NCBI RefSeq assembly: GCF_010730955.1
Contig: NZ_AP022577.1
Location: 4,216,001-4,280,000 of the forward strand
Direction of reading: 5' to 3'
DNA: 64,000 bases
Source of the DNA: Mycolicibacterium aubagnense
GTDB taxonomy: Bacteria; Actinomycetota; Actinomycetes; Mycobacteriales; Mycobacteriaceae
The translations under genes and the position numbers were made by a program. The notes beneath the pieces are model-generated. The model was not told where the DNA came from. It made no database searches and saw nothing but the letters and a program-made list of their open reading frames with translations. Positions 1-8,353 of this stretch are shown here, piece by piece; positions within the stretch are counted from its first letter, which is position 1, and every line of letters starts with the position of its first letter.

Positions 1-2
1 CC

Positions 3-59
3 TGGTGGACCCGCGACACCCAGCACATCCCGGGGATGAGCTACATCCTGCTGCCGTGA
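3..59 (+). CDS. C-terminal end of a truncated protein
   Basis: Only the last 18 codons lie in the window, ending in TGA; the translated tail runs WWTRDTQHIPGMSYILLP. The reading frame is open from the window edge. The family cannot be recognised from so short a piece. It is kept as a partial gene because the frame is open to the edge and the next gene starts 38 bases after its stop on the same strand. Confidence 0.45.
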   Translation, partial: WWTRDTQHIPGMSYILLP

Positions 60-97
60 ATCGTCATCGGGTCAGGGTCGCGGAGTAGAACTGATAC

Positions 98-268
98 ATG
101 GGCAAACCCGTATTGCTCGCAGCGTATGCGCTGGCGATGATTTCGATCATCGTCGGTGTTGACGTTCTGCTGTTTCGCCACCAGTTCATGCCCCGTCTGA
201 TGGCCAATGTCGGGATCGTACTGATCTTCGGGGCGTGCTATCTGCGATTCATGACCTCAACCGACTGA
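98..268 (+). CDS. Small two-helix membrane protein (56 aa)
   Basis: An ATG start at 98 opens a 56-residue protein with two hydrophobic stretches, roughly residues 4-24 (VLLAAYALAMISIIVGVDVL) and 35-48 (MANVGIVLIFGACY), joined by a short basic segment (FRHQFMPR). This is the hairpin pattern of small mycobacterial inner-membrane proteins. No family is recognised and no function is proposed. It follows the preceding stop by 38 bases and may be cotranscribed with that gene. Confidence 0.6.
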   Translation: MGKPVLLAAYALAMISIIVGVDVLLFRHQFMPRLMANVGIVLIFGACYLRFMTSTD

Positions 269-307
269 CGGTCCTGTCGTCCGCTCCCTTGGCAGTTGGT
301 GTCCTCG

Positions 308-907
308 ATGAACAGTTCGTCGCGAATATCGAAGTCGACATGCTTTGCGGCATCACTGATGCTGGTCGGCGCGGTCACCAGCATCCCCACATTCGCGTCC
401 GCCGCTCGCGCCGACGATCAGGCCTCGGCCTGCCCGGCAACTGGTCCCGGGCGGGGCGCCTTCCCCTTCCCGGTAGGGCAGGAATCACTGATGGTGGCGG
501 GTACGCCGATCTCGGCCCTCGTGTGTCGCTATGCGGCGGATAATGTGGCCGACCAGGACCGACACCTGGTTGGGGCCGCGGTGATCGATGGCGGCCGGTT
601 GTCCGCACTGGTCGCGGATCTGAACGCGGTGGGGCCCAACATCGTCGTCGGGCGGATGAGCTGTCCCTACGACGACGGGCAGCAGGAGCTGCTCATCATC
701 GACCGGGCCGACGATGATCCGGCATACGTCACCGTTGACCTACTGGGTTGCTCGGTAGCGTCGAACGGGACATTGCGGTCCATGTTGCGCGGAACCGCCG
801 ATAGCCCAGGCGAGCGCGTCCGCGCCGTACTCGCCGCGGCTGTCGGTCCGCCCGCCCCACCTCGGCCGTCAACCTCGTCGACGACACGCCCGAGTCCGGC
901 CCGGTAG
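308..907 (+). CDS. Secreted protein of unknown function
   Basis: The 199-residue product begins with a Sec-type signal: polar MNSSSRISKST, a hydrophobic core (FAASLMLVGAVTSI) and a probable Ala-rich cleavage site near ASAARA. The mature part has three cysteines near CPATG, CRYAAD and CPYDD plus a later one in LLGCS, compatible with disulfides outside the membrane. The last 25 residues are Pro/Ser/Thr-rich. The frame also opens at TTG 296 and GTG 299; ATG 308 is preferred because it gives a normal signal peptide. No family recognised. Confidence 0.55.
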   Translation: MNSSSRISKSTCFAASLMLVGAVTSIPTFASAARADDQASACPATGPGRGAFPFPVGQESLMVAGTPISALVCRYAADNVADQDRHLVGAAVIDGGRLSALVADLNAVGPNIVVGRMSCPYDDGQQELLIIDRADDDPAYVTVDLLGCSVASNGTLRSMLRGTADSPGERVRAVLAAAVGPPAPPRPSTSSTTRPSPAR

Positions 908-1196
908 GTTTCCCGCTGCCCGGTTCCCTTCTCGAAAGTCATTGGAAGAGTTCGACTTCGATCGTTCGAAGGACTCAAAAGCGACACCATCGCGCACTTT
1001 GCCTTCGGACACAGCCAAATTCGTGCTGTCATCTGTCTCAGAACGGCTACGATTCAGGTGGGAGAGGGGATCGCGCGAGGTTCGGCCGCAGTCGCTCATT
1101 CCGGCCTCGTCCCTGCACGCTGACGCAGTGTTGTCAACGCCTGCAGGCGAACACGACGCCCTCAAGCGCTAACGCGCCGTAGTCAGGGGAAGCCGT

Positions 1197-2831
1197 GTGA
1201 GCAAATTTACCGAGACGATGTTCGCAAACGCACAGTGCAGCCTCAAGGGCATGGTCACGGGTGAGCCCGACTCGCCAGTGCGGCGTACCTGGATCGAGGT
1301 ACATCACCGGGCGAGGCACGTCGCGGGTGGGCTGGCGGCGGCCGGGGTCGGACATGGCGATGCGGTCGCGGTGCTGGCCGGCGCCCCAGTCGACATCGCT
1401 CCGACCGCACAGGGAGTGTGGATGCGCGGCGCGAGCCTGACGATGCTGCATCAACCCACCCCGCGCACCGATCTGCCGCGCTGGGTCCAGGAAACCGCCG
1501 CCGTCGTCAACATGATCGCTGCGAAGGCGGTGATCGTGTCCGACCCGTTCATGCCCGCCGCGCCGTTGCTGTCGCAATTGGGCATGCAGGTGGTAACCGT
1601 CGAGCAGCTGCTCGACGGTCCGTCGATCGATCCGCTGGATACCACCGACGACGACGTCGCGTTCCTGCAGTTGACGTCGGGATCCACCGGACCGCCCAAG
1701 GCGGTTCGGATCACGCACGCGAATTTCGTCGCCAATGCCGAGGCGATGTTCGCGGGCGCCAAAGTCGACACGGATTCCGATGTGATCGTGAGCTGGCTGC
1801 CCTGCTTCCATGACATGGGTATGACCGGCTATCTCGCCGTGCCGATGTACTACGGCGTGGAACTGATCAAGATAACTCCGATGGATTTTCTGCGCGATAC
1901 GTTGTTGTGGGCCAAGCTCATTGACAAGTACAGGGGCACGATGACCGCCGCCCCGAACTTCGCTTACAAGTTGTTCGCCAAGCGGTTGCGTAGGCAGGCC
2001 ACACCGGGCCAATTCGATCTCTCCTCGTTGCGCTGGGCGTTGTCGGGCGCCGAGCAAGTGGAGGCCGCCGACGTGGAGGACCTATGCGACGCCGGGGCGC
2101 CGTTCGGGCTGAAGCCAGAGGCCATTGTGCCGGCGTACGGGATGGCCGAGACGACGGTGGCGGTGTCGTTCACCGAATGCGGCGCCGGGATGATCGTCGA
2201 TGAAGTCGACGCCGATCTGCTCGGAGTTCTGCAGCGAGCGGTGCCGGCGAACCGGGGCCATACCCGGCGGCTCGTGTGTCTGGGCCGGCCGCTGCGCGGC
2301 ATTCAAGCGCGCGTCGTCGATGAGGACGGCAGTGTCTTGGCGGCCCGCGGTGTCGGCGTCATCGAGGTGCGCGGTGAGCCGGTAACACCGGGGTATACGA
2401 CGGTCGCCGGATTCCTCTCGGTTCAAGACGACCAAGGCTGGTATGACACCGGGGACCTGGGCTACTTGACCGAGAACGGCAGCATCGTGGTGTGCGGCCG
2501 GGTCAAAGACGTCATCATCATGGCCGGGCGCAAAATCTACCCGACGGACATCGAGCGAGCCGCCGCCCGCGTCGAGGGCGTGCGACCGGGCGGTGCTGTA
2601 GCGGTGCGATTGGACGCCGGGCTGTCGCGCGAGACTTTCGCCGTGGCAGTCGAATCCAAGAGTTGGAGTGAACCATCCCAGGTGCGGCGCATCGAGCGGC
2701 AGGTGGCGCACGAGGTGTTCGCCGAGGTCGACGTCCGGCCGCGCAATGTGGTGGTGATCGAGCCCGGAGTGATCCCGAAGACGCCGTCGGGCAAGCTGCG
2801 GCGCGCGCATGCGCTGGCGCTCGTGAACTGA
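1197..2831 (+). CDS. Fatty-acyl-AMP ligase / acyl-CoA synthetase (FadD family)
   Basis: An adenylate-forming enzyme of 544 residues that activates a fatty acid as acyl-adenylate. The P-loop-like motif [12 protein letters not shown] lies near residue 160, the YGMAETT adenylate-binding motif near 306, a YDTGDLGY motif near 417 and the C-terminal lysine motif PSGKLRRA near 532. The YGMAE form and overall length fit fatty-acyl-AMP ligases (FAALs), which hand the acyl group to a carrier protein, but no polyketide synthase or carrier protein lies nearby, so a CoA-ligase role is not excluded. The start is GTG. It stands alone, 114 bases before a transporter. Confidence 0.85.
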   Translation: MSKFTETMFANAQCSLKGMVTGEPDSPVRRTWIEVHHRARHVAGGLAAAGVGHGDAVAVLAGAPVDIAPTAQGVWMRGASLTMLHQPTPRTDLPRWVQETAAVVNMIAAKAVIVSDPFMPAAPLLSQLGMQVVTVEQLLDGPSIDPLDTTDDDVAFLQLTSGSTGPPKAVRITHANFVANAEAMFAGAKVDTDSDVIVSWLPCFHDMGMTGYLAVPMYYGVELIKITPMDFLRDTLLWAKLIDKYRGTMTAAPNFAYKLFAKRLRRQATPGQFDLSSLRWALSGAEQVEAADVEDLCDAGAPFGLKPEAIVPAYGMAETTVAVSFTECGAGMIVDEVDADLLGVLQRAVPANRGHTRRLVCLGRPLRGIQARVVDEDGSVLAARGVGVIEVRGEPVTPGYTTVAGFLSVQDDQGWYDTGDLGYLTENGSIVVCGRVKDVIIMAGRKIYPTDIERAAARVEGVRPGGAVAVRLDAGLSRETFAVAVESKSWSEPSQVRRIERQVAHEVFAEVDVRPRNVVVIEPGVIPKTPSGKLRRAHALALVN

Positions 2832-2945
2832 TCAGCGCGCAATGAGCGGATTGCCGGCAGCTAGGGGCGACTTCCATCCGATCCGCTGCATCGGATGCTA
2901 TTGATCAAGGATGCACGAATTCGTCAGCTGGTCTGAGGCTGTCCA

Positions 2946-4784
2946 GTGACTCACCAGATGTGGATCGTCGTCGGCATCCTGGCCGGTGCGGTTGGTCTGT
3001 TCGTGTGGGGACGTCCACGCGCCGACATCGTCGGCGTGCTTATCGTGGTCGCATTGATGACCTCTGGCGTGCTCACGCCCGCAGAAGCGTTGGCCGGGTT
3101 CGGCTCTCCGGTGGTGATCCTGTTGGCCGGCATATTCATCGTCAGCGCGGGTTTGGTCAACACCGGGATCACGCAGCGACTCGGTGAGTTCATCGTCAAG
3201 GTCGGTGGCCGCAGTGAATCGCGGCTTGTCGCGTTGATCATGGTCCTGTCTGCCGGCATCGGTTCGGTCATGAACTCGTCTGCCATCGTCTCGATGCTGA
3301 TCCCCGTGGTGTTGACGGTCACTGCCGCAACGGGTTTGAACCGCAAGCGCATGCTGATGCCCTTGTGCGTGGCCGTGATGATCAGCGGCATGATGACGTC
3401 GATCGCGTCCTCACCGAACATCATCATCGAAGGCATCCTTTCCCAGCGCGGCATCACGCCGACGCTCGGCTTCTTCGGCTTCACGCCGTTCGGCGTCGTC
3501 ACGCTCGTGGTGAGTGTCGTTTTCATGCTCGCCGTCGGCCGTAACCTGTTGAGCCGCAGAAAGACCGGCGCGGAGGATGCTAACGAGCTCTCCACCTTCG
3601 ACGTCATCGAGTCCTATGGCTTGAAGCGCCGCTGGCATCTGCTGCACGTCTCCGATGACTCGCCCTTGGTTGGAAAATCGGTTGCGGCGCAACGACAGTC
3701 GCTGCGCGACCGCTACGGACTCGACCTTCTCGGATTCGAGAAACAAGCGCGTGGCACTGTCCGGTACCTGTCGGCACGGCCGGAAATCGTCTTCGAGGCA
3801 GGCGATCTCGTCTTCATTCTGGTCGACGAGCAACACACCGCCGCGGTGTCGGCCGACCTTCGCTGCCAGGTGACGGGTCCGCGTGCCGAAGATGAGCGTC
3901 GCGAGGTGCTGCAGAACGTCGGTGTGGCCGAAGTGATGCTGGCGCCGGAGTCGAAGTCCATCGGGTCCACGCTCGGCGATCTCGATCTGGCCACCGCCCA
4001 CAACGTGACGGTCCTGGCGGTCCGGCACCGCGGACAGTGCATCACCGGCGACCTGACCAACCGCACCCTCGACTTCGGTGACGCGATGTTGGTGGGTGGC
4101 AACTGGGACGACATCGAGCGGCTCAGCGATTCTCGCCGGAACTTCATCCTGCTCAACCTGCCCGCCGAATACGAACAGCGGTTGGTCGCGCCGGGCCGGG
4201 CACGCGCTGCGGTGGTCATCCTCGTCGCGATGGTCACGTGCATGGCGTTCGGCTGGCTGCCCGGCGCCGACGCGGCACTGCTCGCGGCACTGGCCATGGT
4301 CGGTGCCGGTTGCGTGCGCGTCGACAGCATCTACCGGTTGATCAGCTGGAACACGCTGGTACTGATCGCCGGCATGTTGCCGTTGGCCACCGCGTTGGCC
4401 AAAACGGGGACGACGACGCTGATCGCCGGCCACTTGGTCGCCACCTTGGGCCGGCTTGGCCCGACCGGCATGCTCGCCGTGGTCTTCCTGGTGACGGCGG
4501 TGGTTGCCCTGTTCATCTCGAACTCCGCGACGGCAGTGCTCATCGCGCCGGTGGCCATCGAAGCGGCCCAGGCCTTGCACGTCTCGCCGCAAGGCTTCGC
4601 GATGACGGTGGCCATCGCCTGTTCCGCCGCGTTTGTCACGCCGGTGTCGTCGCCGACCAACATGCTGGTCATGGAGCCCGGCGGGTACAAGTTCTCCGAC
4701 TACGCGAAAGTCGGCGTGCCCCTGCTGGTGCTGACCATGGTGATCACGGTGGTCCTGGCCAGGCTGATCTACCTACCGGGGTAG
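2946..4784 (+). CDS. SLC13-family permease with two RCK-C domains
   Basis: A 612-residue integral membrane protein. Hydrophobic helices fill residues 1-200 and 410-612, with repeated SSAIVSMLIPV / SNSATAVLIAPVA patterns near 100-125 and 525-545 typical of the inverted-repeat SLC13/ArsB fold. Between the two halves lies a soluble insert (about 205-400) that looks like two tandem TrkA-C/RCK-C domains (VIESYGLKRRWHLLHV and VAEVMLAPESKSIGSTLGDL). Such proteins import dicarboxylates, sulfate or other anions; the substrate cannot be read from sequence. GTG 2946 is used; ATG 2958 is the alternative. Confidence 0.85.
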   Translation: MTHQMWIVVGILAGAVGLFVWGRPRADIVGVLIVVALMTSGVLTPAEALAGFGSPVVILLAGIFIVSAGLVNTGITQRLGEFIVKVGGRSESRLVALIMVLSAGIGSVMNSSAIVSMLIPVVLTVTAATGLNRKRMLMPLCVAVMISGMMTSIASSPNIIIEGILSQRGITPTLGFFGFTPFGVVTLVVSVVFMLAVGRNLLSRRKTGAEDANELSTFDVIESYGLKRRWHLLHVSDDSPLVGKSVAAQRQSLRDRYGLDLLGFEKQARGTVRYLSARPEIVFEAGDLVFILVDEQHTAAVSADLRCQVTGPRAEDERREVLQNVGVAEVMLAPESKSIGSTLGDLDLATAHNVTVLAVRHRGQCITGDLTNRTLDFGDAMLVGGNWDDIERLSDSRRNFILLNLPAEYEQRLVAPGRARAAVVILVAMVTCMAFGWLPGADAALLAALAMVGAGCVRVDSIYRLISWNTLVLIAGMLPLATALAKTGTTTLIAGHLVATLGRLGPTGMLAVVFLVTAVVALFISNSATAVLIAPVAIEAAQALHVSPQGFAMTVAIACSAAFVTPVSSPTNMLVMEPGGYKFSDYAKVGVPLLVLTMVITVVLARLIYLPG

Positions 4785-4789
4785 TGCCC

Positions 4790-4858
4790 TACGCCGAGCG
4801 TGGGGGTTGCTGAGACGACACGCCGAGGCGGGTCACGGCAGGTCCCACGCTCGGCGTA
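4790..4858. terminator. Long inverted repeat downstream of the SLC13 gene
   Basis: TACGCCGAGCGTGGG at 4790-4804 is repeated as its exact reverse complement at 4844-4858, a 15-bp perfect stem with a 39-base loop. It starts 6 bases after the permease stop, where a transcript end is expected. There is no U-run, which is usual in mycobacteria. Confidence 0.5.
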
Positions 4859-4864
4859 CGACTG

Positions 4865-4879
4865 CGCGAAAAGTGCCCC
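4865..4879. repeat. Left 15-bp target-site duplication of the IS481 element
   Basis: CGCGAAAAGTGCCCC lies directly before the TGT that opens the insertion sequence, and the identical 15 bases occur directly after the closing ACA at 6239-6253. Confidence 0.85.
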
Positions 4880-4888
4880 TGTCGGGCT

Positions 4889-4932
4889 TCGGTTGATGGG
4901 TGACGGATCTGTGTCGGTTGATCCTTGACACT
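4889..4932. repeat. Left-end transposase-binding-like repeats and inverted repeat
   Basis: TCGGTTGAT occurs at 4889-4897 and 4914-4922. The second copy is part of the 23-bp stretch 4910-4932, whose exact reverse complement is 6141-6163. Confidence 0.7.
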
Positions 4933-4943
4933 CGTGTTGTTGG

Positions 4944-6134
4944 TCAGGCCTGTTCGCGGTTGCGGCAGGCCTTCTTGTTTCGTACCTCGCCGGTGCTGTT
5001 GCGGGCGGCGGTTTTGACTAATTGCTCACCGACCCAGAACCGCAGCAGGTCCCCGTCGACATGCACGTCGCAGCGTTGCCCGGCCCAGTGCCTGCCAATG
5101 CTGACCTGCTGCCACGACACGCACACCACTCCGTTGGTGGTGACTCGCCGCGAGACCCAATCCGAGCCGTGACGCTGGTGTTCACGCGCCGCCTTGGAGG
5201 TCGACGGCGCCGCTGCCGGCGCTGCCGCGGTGAACCGCGCAGCCGGGGTGGCCATCTTCAGCGACTGGTGCGGCCGGGTGGTGTTGTACTCGAGCACCCA
5301 CGCATCCAAGGCCCGCTGCGCCGCGTTCAGATTGGGGAAAGGCGCTGCAGTGGAAAGGAATTCGGCCCGCAGGCTGCGGTGGAACCGTTCGATCTTGCCG
5401 GTCGTGGTGGGTGAGCGTGGCTGGGTCAACAAGTGCTCGATGCCGTGCTCGCGGCAGATTGCGTCAAAGAGCACTTCCACCGGTGGGTGATTGAACCGGC
5501 CGGTGAACACCTTGCCGTTGTCGGTCAAGATCTGCTCCGGAGACCCATACCTGGCCAACGCATCGCGCAGCCCGTCGCACACCGCGCGGGTGCGTTCGCG
5601 GGCCATCAACCGAGCGCACACACACATCCGGGAGTGGTCGTCGATCCCGGTCAGCGCCTTCGCGCTGGTCCCGTCGGCCAGCGGGAATCCGCCCACGACA
5701 TCCATCTGCCACAACTCCATCGGCGCGCCCCGTTCCCAACGTTTCCACTTGCGCGAACGCCGATCCCGCAGCGCCGGGTCGATCAAACCGGCCCGCACCA
5801 ACGCCCGGTAGACCGCCGATTCCGACGGCACCGGGGACACCTTGCGTTTGGTCAGCTCGAACACCAACCGCCGCGGCCCCCAATACGGGCGTGAGCGCCG
5901 CAACTCCAGGACGGCCGCCTCAACCTGTGCCGGCATCTGATGCGGACACGACACCGGCCGATGCGACCGATCAACCAACCCGTCCAAACCCTCGGCCTCA
6001 TACCGGGCCAACCAGCCATGCACCGTCTGGCGCGACACCCCAGCCTTCTCGGCCGCCTGCGTCACCGACAACCCATCACTGATCACCGCCAGCACCGTCT
6101 GATACCGCTGCTCAGCCACGCTCAACTCCCTCAT
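4944..6134 (-). CDS. IS481-family transposase
   Basis: The 396-residue enzyme cuts and rejoins the ends of the surrounding element. An N-terminal helix-turn-helix (residues 20-50, SVTQAAEKAGVSRQTVHGWL) precedes an HTH_29/32-type linker and a DDE integrase core: first Asp in ELWQMDVVGG, second in ILTDNGKVF, Glu in TTGKIERFHRS. A C-terminal tail (about 320-396) carries a small strand-rich segment. All three catalytic acids are present and the frame is intact, so it is probably active. ATG 6134 starts 7 bases inside the right inverted repeat. Confidence 0.93.
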   Translation of the reverse strand: MRELSVAEQRYQTVLAVISDGLSVTQAAEKAGVSRQTVHGWLARYEAEGLDGLVDRSHRPVSCPHQMPAQVEAAVLELRRSRPYWGPRRLVFELTKRKVSPVPSESAVYRALVRAGLIDPALRDRRSRKWKRWERGAPMELWQMDVVGGFPLADGTSAKALTGIDDHSRMCVCARLMARERTRAVCDGLRDALARYGSPEQILTDNGKVFTGRFNHPPVEVLFDAICREHGIEHLLTQPRSPTTTGKIERFHRSLRAEFLSTAAPFPNLNAAQRALDAWVLEYNTTRPHQSLKMATPAARFTAAAPAAAPSTSKAAREHQRHGSDWVSRRVTTNGVVCVSWQQVSIGRHWAGQRCDVHVDGDLLRFWVGEQLVKTAARNSTGEVRNKKACRNREQA

Positions 6135-6140
6135 CTAGGG

Positions 6141-6229
6141 AGTGTCAAGGATCAACCGACACAGGCGTAAAGCATCAGCCGAAACACTGTCAGCCATCAA
6201 CCGAAGACGAAACGTCAACCATCAACCGA
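6141..6229. repeat. Right-end iterated repeats of the IS481 element
   Basis: Reading the plus strand, ATCAACCGA or the variant ATCAGCCGA occurs at 6151, 6174, 6196 and 6221, a 22-25 bp period. This is twice as many copies as at the left end. Confidence 0.7.
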
Positions 6230-6238
6230 CGTCATACA

Positions 6239-6253
6239 CGCGAAAAGTGCCCC
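6239..6253. repeat. Right 15-bp target-site duplication, overlapping tRNA-Arg 3' end
   Basis: The copy of CGCGAAAAGTGCCCC after the element includes the discriminator base and the first five bases (plus-strand order) of the tRNA-Arg acceptor stem, so the duplication rebuilt the intact tRNA gene. Confidence 0.85.
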
Positions 6254-6320
6254 CGGCAGGATTCGAACCTGCGACACCGGCTTTAGGAGAGCCGTGCTCT
6301 ATCCCCTGAGCTACGGGGGC
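6248..6320 (-). tRNA. tRNA-Arg (anticodon CCT)
   Basis: Read on the minus strand, the 73 bases fold as a full cloverleaf: acceptor GCCCCCG/CGGGGGC, D arm GCTC/GAGC, anticodon arm CGGCT-CTCCTAA-AGCCG with anticodon CCT, and T arm GCAGG-TTCGAAT-CCTGC. The discriminator base is A and CCA is not encoded. It reads AGG codons. The IS481 insertion lies 10 bases past its 3' end, with the target duplication covering the acceptor stem. Confidence 0.95.
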
Positions 6321-6661
6321 GGGGACGCCTCATGGTAGTTGGCGAACTGGTCTGGACGGTATTTGGGCCGGCGAGCCCCTGCGGCCGGCGCGCCCGGATG
6401 CGGTCCGTGGAGGTCACGGCCTCGATGACAAGACTCTGGGTGAACGCGGACGCAGAAGAATTCGATCTCCGCACGGATCGGCCCCGCTCTCCCGCGGGAA
6501 TTGGGCCGATCTATGCCCGCGAAGTGCAGATATTCAACAGTATTTACCGAATTGCAGAATCATTTCGGGCGAGCATCGGGTTCCATGGCCCTGGCGGAGC
6601 AAATGTCAAATCGCAGCAATCGTGGTAACGACGTTCTCGCGTTGTCTACACTTCCGTCCAA
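6321..6661. other. Intergenic region without a supported gene
   Basis: The 341 bases lie between the tRNA 5' end and the oxygenase-like gene. Open frames exist on both strands (for example 6332-6628 plus), but their products show no domain, signal peptide or good ribosome site. The last 150 bases are less GC-rich than the surroundings, as expected for a promoter. Confidence 0.5.
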
Positions 6662-7435
6662 ATGTGTGAATTTGACATGAACGCGTGCGATCCCGTCGAT
6701 GTGGCGCACCAGCTCGACGCCGCGGGCGTCGCACGGGTAGCAAATGCCGTGCAATGGGACTGGGTGATCGATTCCCGGGCGGAAATCGACCGCTGGTTGG
6801 CCGAATATGGCGAGAAAGACCATTTCGTCACCTCGCCCCAGGATGGGCACCTGAAGTCGATTCAGGCGTTCATGGCCAGTGATTCAGTTCGCACTTTTCT
6901 CGACAACGTCGTCCGGCAGCGGTTCCCGGACCGTGACCACGAGTTGGCCGGTACCGCAGTGCGCATCGTGGCCGGGCCGCACGCCGACGGTGATGCGTGG
7001 TGGTTCCACTACGACGCCAGTGTCGTGACCCTGGTCGTCCCGCTGTTCATTCCTGACGCCGAACCGGGCCGGTCGGGAGAGCTTGTCGGTTACTTCAACA
7101 AGCGGCCGTTCCGCCGTTCGGTGATGGTCAACATCGTCGAGAAGATCGTCCACCAAAGTGCGACGTTCCGGCAGCGGATCATGGACAGCCTCGGGCGCAG
7201 CCACGGCCCGGCCATCGTCGACATGAATGTCGGTGACGTGTACCTGTTCTGGGGCTACCGGAGCCTGCATGCCAACATGCCGATCGCGTCGGGCCAGCGC
7301 CGGGTCACGCTGCTCATCCACTACGGGCAGCCGCATGAGCCCAGCGGCGCATTGACCGCGGCCAAACGCCTGCACTGGGCGCTGCGCGGCCGATCCGACG
7401 CAACGGACCAGCCGGCAGCCGCACGGGCGCACTGA
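6662..7435 (+). CDS. Putative Fe(II)/2-oxoglutarate-dependent oxygenase-like protein
   Basis: A 257-residue soluble protein. The HYD of WWFHYDASVVTLVVPL (about residue 118) supplies an HxD pair. A distal His in GYRSLHANMPI (about 203) is followed by an Arg in RRVTLLIHYG (about 213). HxD...H plus a following Arg is the iron and 2-oxoglutarate ligand pattern of the double-stranded beta-helix oxygenases. The strand-rich middle fits that fold. The substrate is unknown. No operon partner: a convergent gene lies 27 bases downstream. A second in-frame ATG is at 6677; no strong ribosome site chooses between them. Confidence 0.55.
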   Translation: MCEFDMNACDPVDVAHQLDAAGVARVANAVQWDWVIDSRAEIDRWLAEYGEKDHFVTSPQDGHLKSIQAFMASDSVRTFLDNVVRQRFPDRDHELAGTAVRIVAGPHADGDAWWFHYDASVVTLVVPLFIPDAEPGRSGELVGYFNKRPFRRSVMVNIVEKIVHQSATFRQRIMDSLGRSHGPAIVDMNVGDVYLFWGYRSLHANMPIASGQRRVTLLIHYGQPHEPSGALTAAKRLHWALRGRSDATDQPAAARAH

Positions 7436-7462
7436 CCGGCGTGATCCGGGGCGGGTTCGCGT

Positions 7463-7771
7463 CTAGCGGCAGGTGTTGGCGCTGACCCAGCGCCCGTTCC
7501 AGCCCACGCAGCCCTGCACGGGCGGCGGTGGTGGGGGTGGCGGCGGCATGTCCTCGGGTAGCGGCGCGTAGTACGCCGGCGGCGGTACGTACGGTGCGAC
7601 GGCGCCGAAGTCGGTGCATCCGCTGACTGTGATGCGCCGTCCGGCGCCGAAGCAGACATCGGCACTCGCGGTGCCCGCGGGGATGATGGCGAGCAATCCG
7701 GGTACGGCTGCGGTGGCCAGCGCGGCGGCGATCAGCCGACGACGGGGGCGTGACGAGGCGGCGGACATCAT
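7463..7771 (-). CDS. Secreted proline-rich small protein
   Basis: The 102-residue product has a basic N-terminus (SSRPRRR), a hydrophobic core and an ASA cleavage site near residue 36, then a mature part with four cysteines (VCFGAG, SGCTDF, QGCVGW, NTCR) around a Pro-rich block with nine consecutive prolines. It is probably exported and disulfide bonded. Its ATG overlaps the stop of the upstream haemophore-like gene as ATGA (7768-7771), so translation is coupled and the two proteins may act together at the envelope. No specific function is recognised. Confidence 0.7.
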   Translation of the reverse strand: MMSAASSRPRRRLIAAALATAAVPGLLAIIPAGTASADVCFGAGRRITVSGCTDFGAVAPYVPPPAYYAPLPEDMPPPPPPPPPVQGCVGWNGRWVSANTCR

Positions 7772-8163
7772 TCGCCCAGCAGCGGCCGGTCGGGCTGCGC
7801 CAGGCCGCAGCGCTCGCGGAAGTCGGTCATGGGCTGACGGATGGCCCGAAGTTCGTCGTGCGCCTGCGGGTTTGCGGCGAAGAAGGTGCGCACGTCGTTG
7901 GCGACCTCATCGCGCGGCTTGCCCTGCAGGCTGCCATAGAAGTCGTTGACGTCCGGGTGTGTGAACAGGTAGGCGGAGGCCGCTGCGGCGACACCTGACG
8001 CCACGCCGGCCAGGTCCGCGGGAGTGCAGTTGGGTGCCTTCGGTGCGTCGGCCAGCGCCTGGCCCGACATCGGCAGGGCTAGGGCCATCGGGGCCATCAC
8101 GGCCATTGCGGCTCCTGCAGCAGCCACGACCGCCCGCTGGGCGACCGATTTGGTGAACACCAT
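7768..8163 (-). CDS. Haemophore-like secreted haem-binding protein (MHB family)
   Basis: The 131-residue protein carries a signal peptide (cleavage near QALADA) and a helical mature domain with the two conserved cysteines of the mycobacterial haemophore fold (PNCTPADLAGVA near 46 and ERCGLA near 119), plus the FTHPDVNDF and FFAANPQAHDELR patterns of the Rv0203-like family. That family binds haem outside the cell and passes it to MmpL importers. The large upstream extension of the frame was rejected; ATG 8163 gives the signal peptide. It is first in a two-gene unit with the proline-rich protein. A paralogue lies at 23809-24192. Confidence 0.75.
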   Translation of the reverse strand: MVFTKSVAQRAVVAAAGAAMAVMAPMALALPMSGQALADAPKAPNCTPADLAGVASGVAAAASAYLFTHPDVNDFYGSLQGKPRDEVANDVRTFFAANPQAHDELRAIRQPMTDFRERCGLAQPDRPLLGE

Positions 8164-8329
8164 TGCCGTAATCCTTTCCGCAGTGCCAATTCGTGCCGGT
8201 TGACCACCGGACATAGCCGGACTGTAGCAGGCTGATTGACCCTGCCGACATTTTCTGCGGCAGCGCGGGCTACATCCGCACATGGTTGCTGACCACCGCT
8301 CCTCGGGTGGTGGTCCGGCGTACGGTCTA

Positions 8330-8353
8330 TTATCTGCGTATGAATGCAGATAA
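8330..8353. promoter_or_regulatory. Probable KmtR operator overlapping its own start codon
   Basis: TTATCTGC (8330-8337) and GCAGATAA (8346-8353) form a perfect 8-bp inverted repeat with an 8-base spacer. The spacer contains the ATG (8340) of the ArsR-family gene, so binding would block transcription or early elongation of a leaderless or near-leaderless message. Confidence 0.65.

Larger units (their letters stand above)
4880..6238 (-). mobile_element. IS481-family insertion sequence (1359 bp)
   Basis: The element is bounded by TGT (4880) and ACA (ending 6238), flanked by a perfect 15-bp direct repeat, and carries one intact transposase on the minus strand. Inside the ends are a 23-bp perfect inverted repeat (4910-4932 and 6141-6163) and iterated copies of TCGGTTGAT: two on the left (4889, 4914) and three exact copies plus one variant (atcagccga) on the right (6151, 6174, 6196, 6221), spaced 22-25 bp. 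IS481 elements with TGT/ACA ends and variable target duplications up to about 15 bp are known. The intact gene and perfect duplication suggest a recent insertion. Confidence 0.9.

Noticed and set aside
4865..6253. Reading the 15-bp repeats as attL/attR of a prophage or integrative element at the tRNA
   Set aside because: The enclosed 1.36 kb holds only a DDE transposase, no integrase, and the repeats abut TGT/ACA ends, which is transposition.
6332..6628. A 98-codon plus-strand frame after the tRNA
   Set aside because: No ribosome site, no domain, unlikely composition; treated as intergenic.
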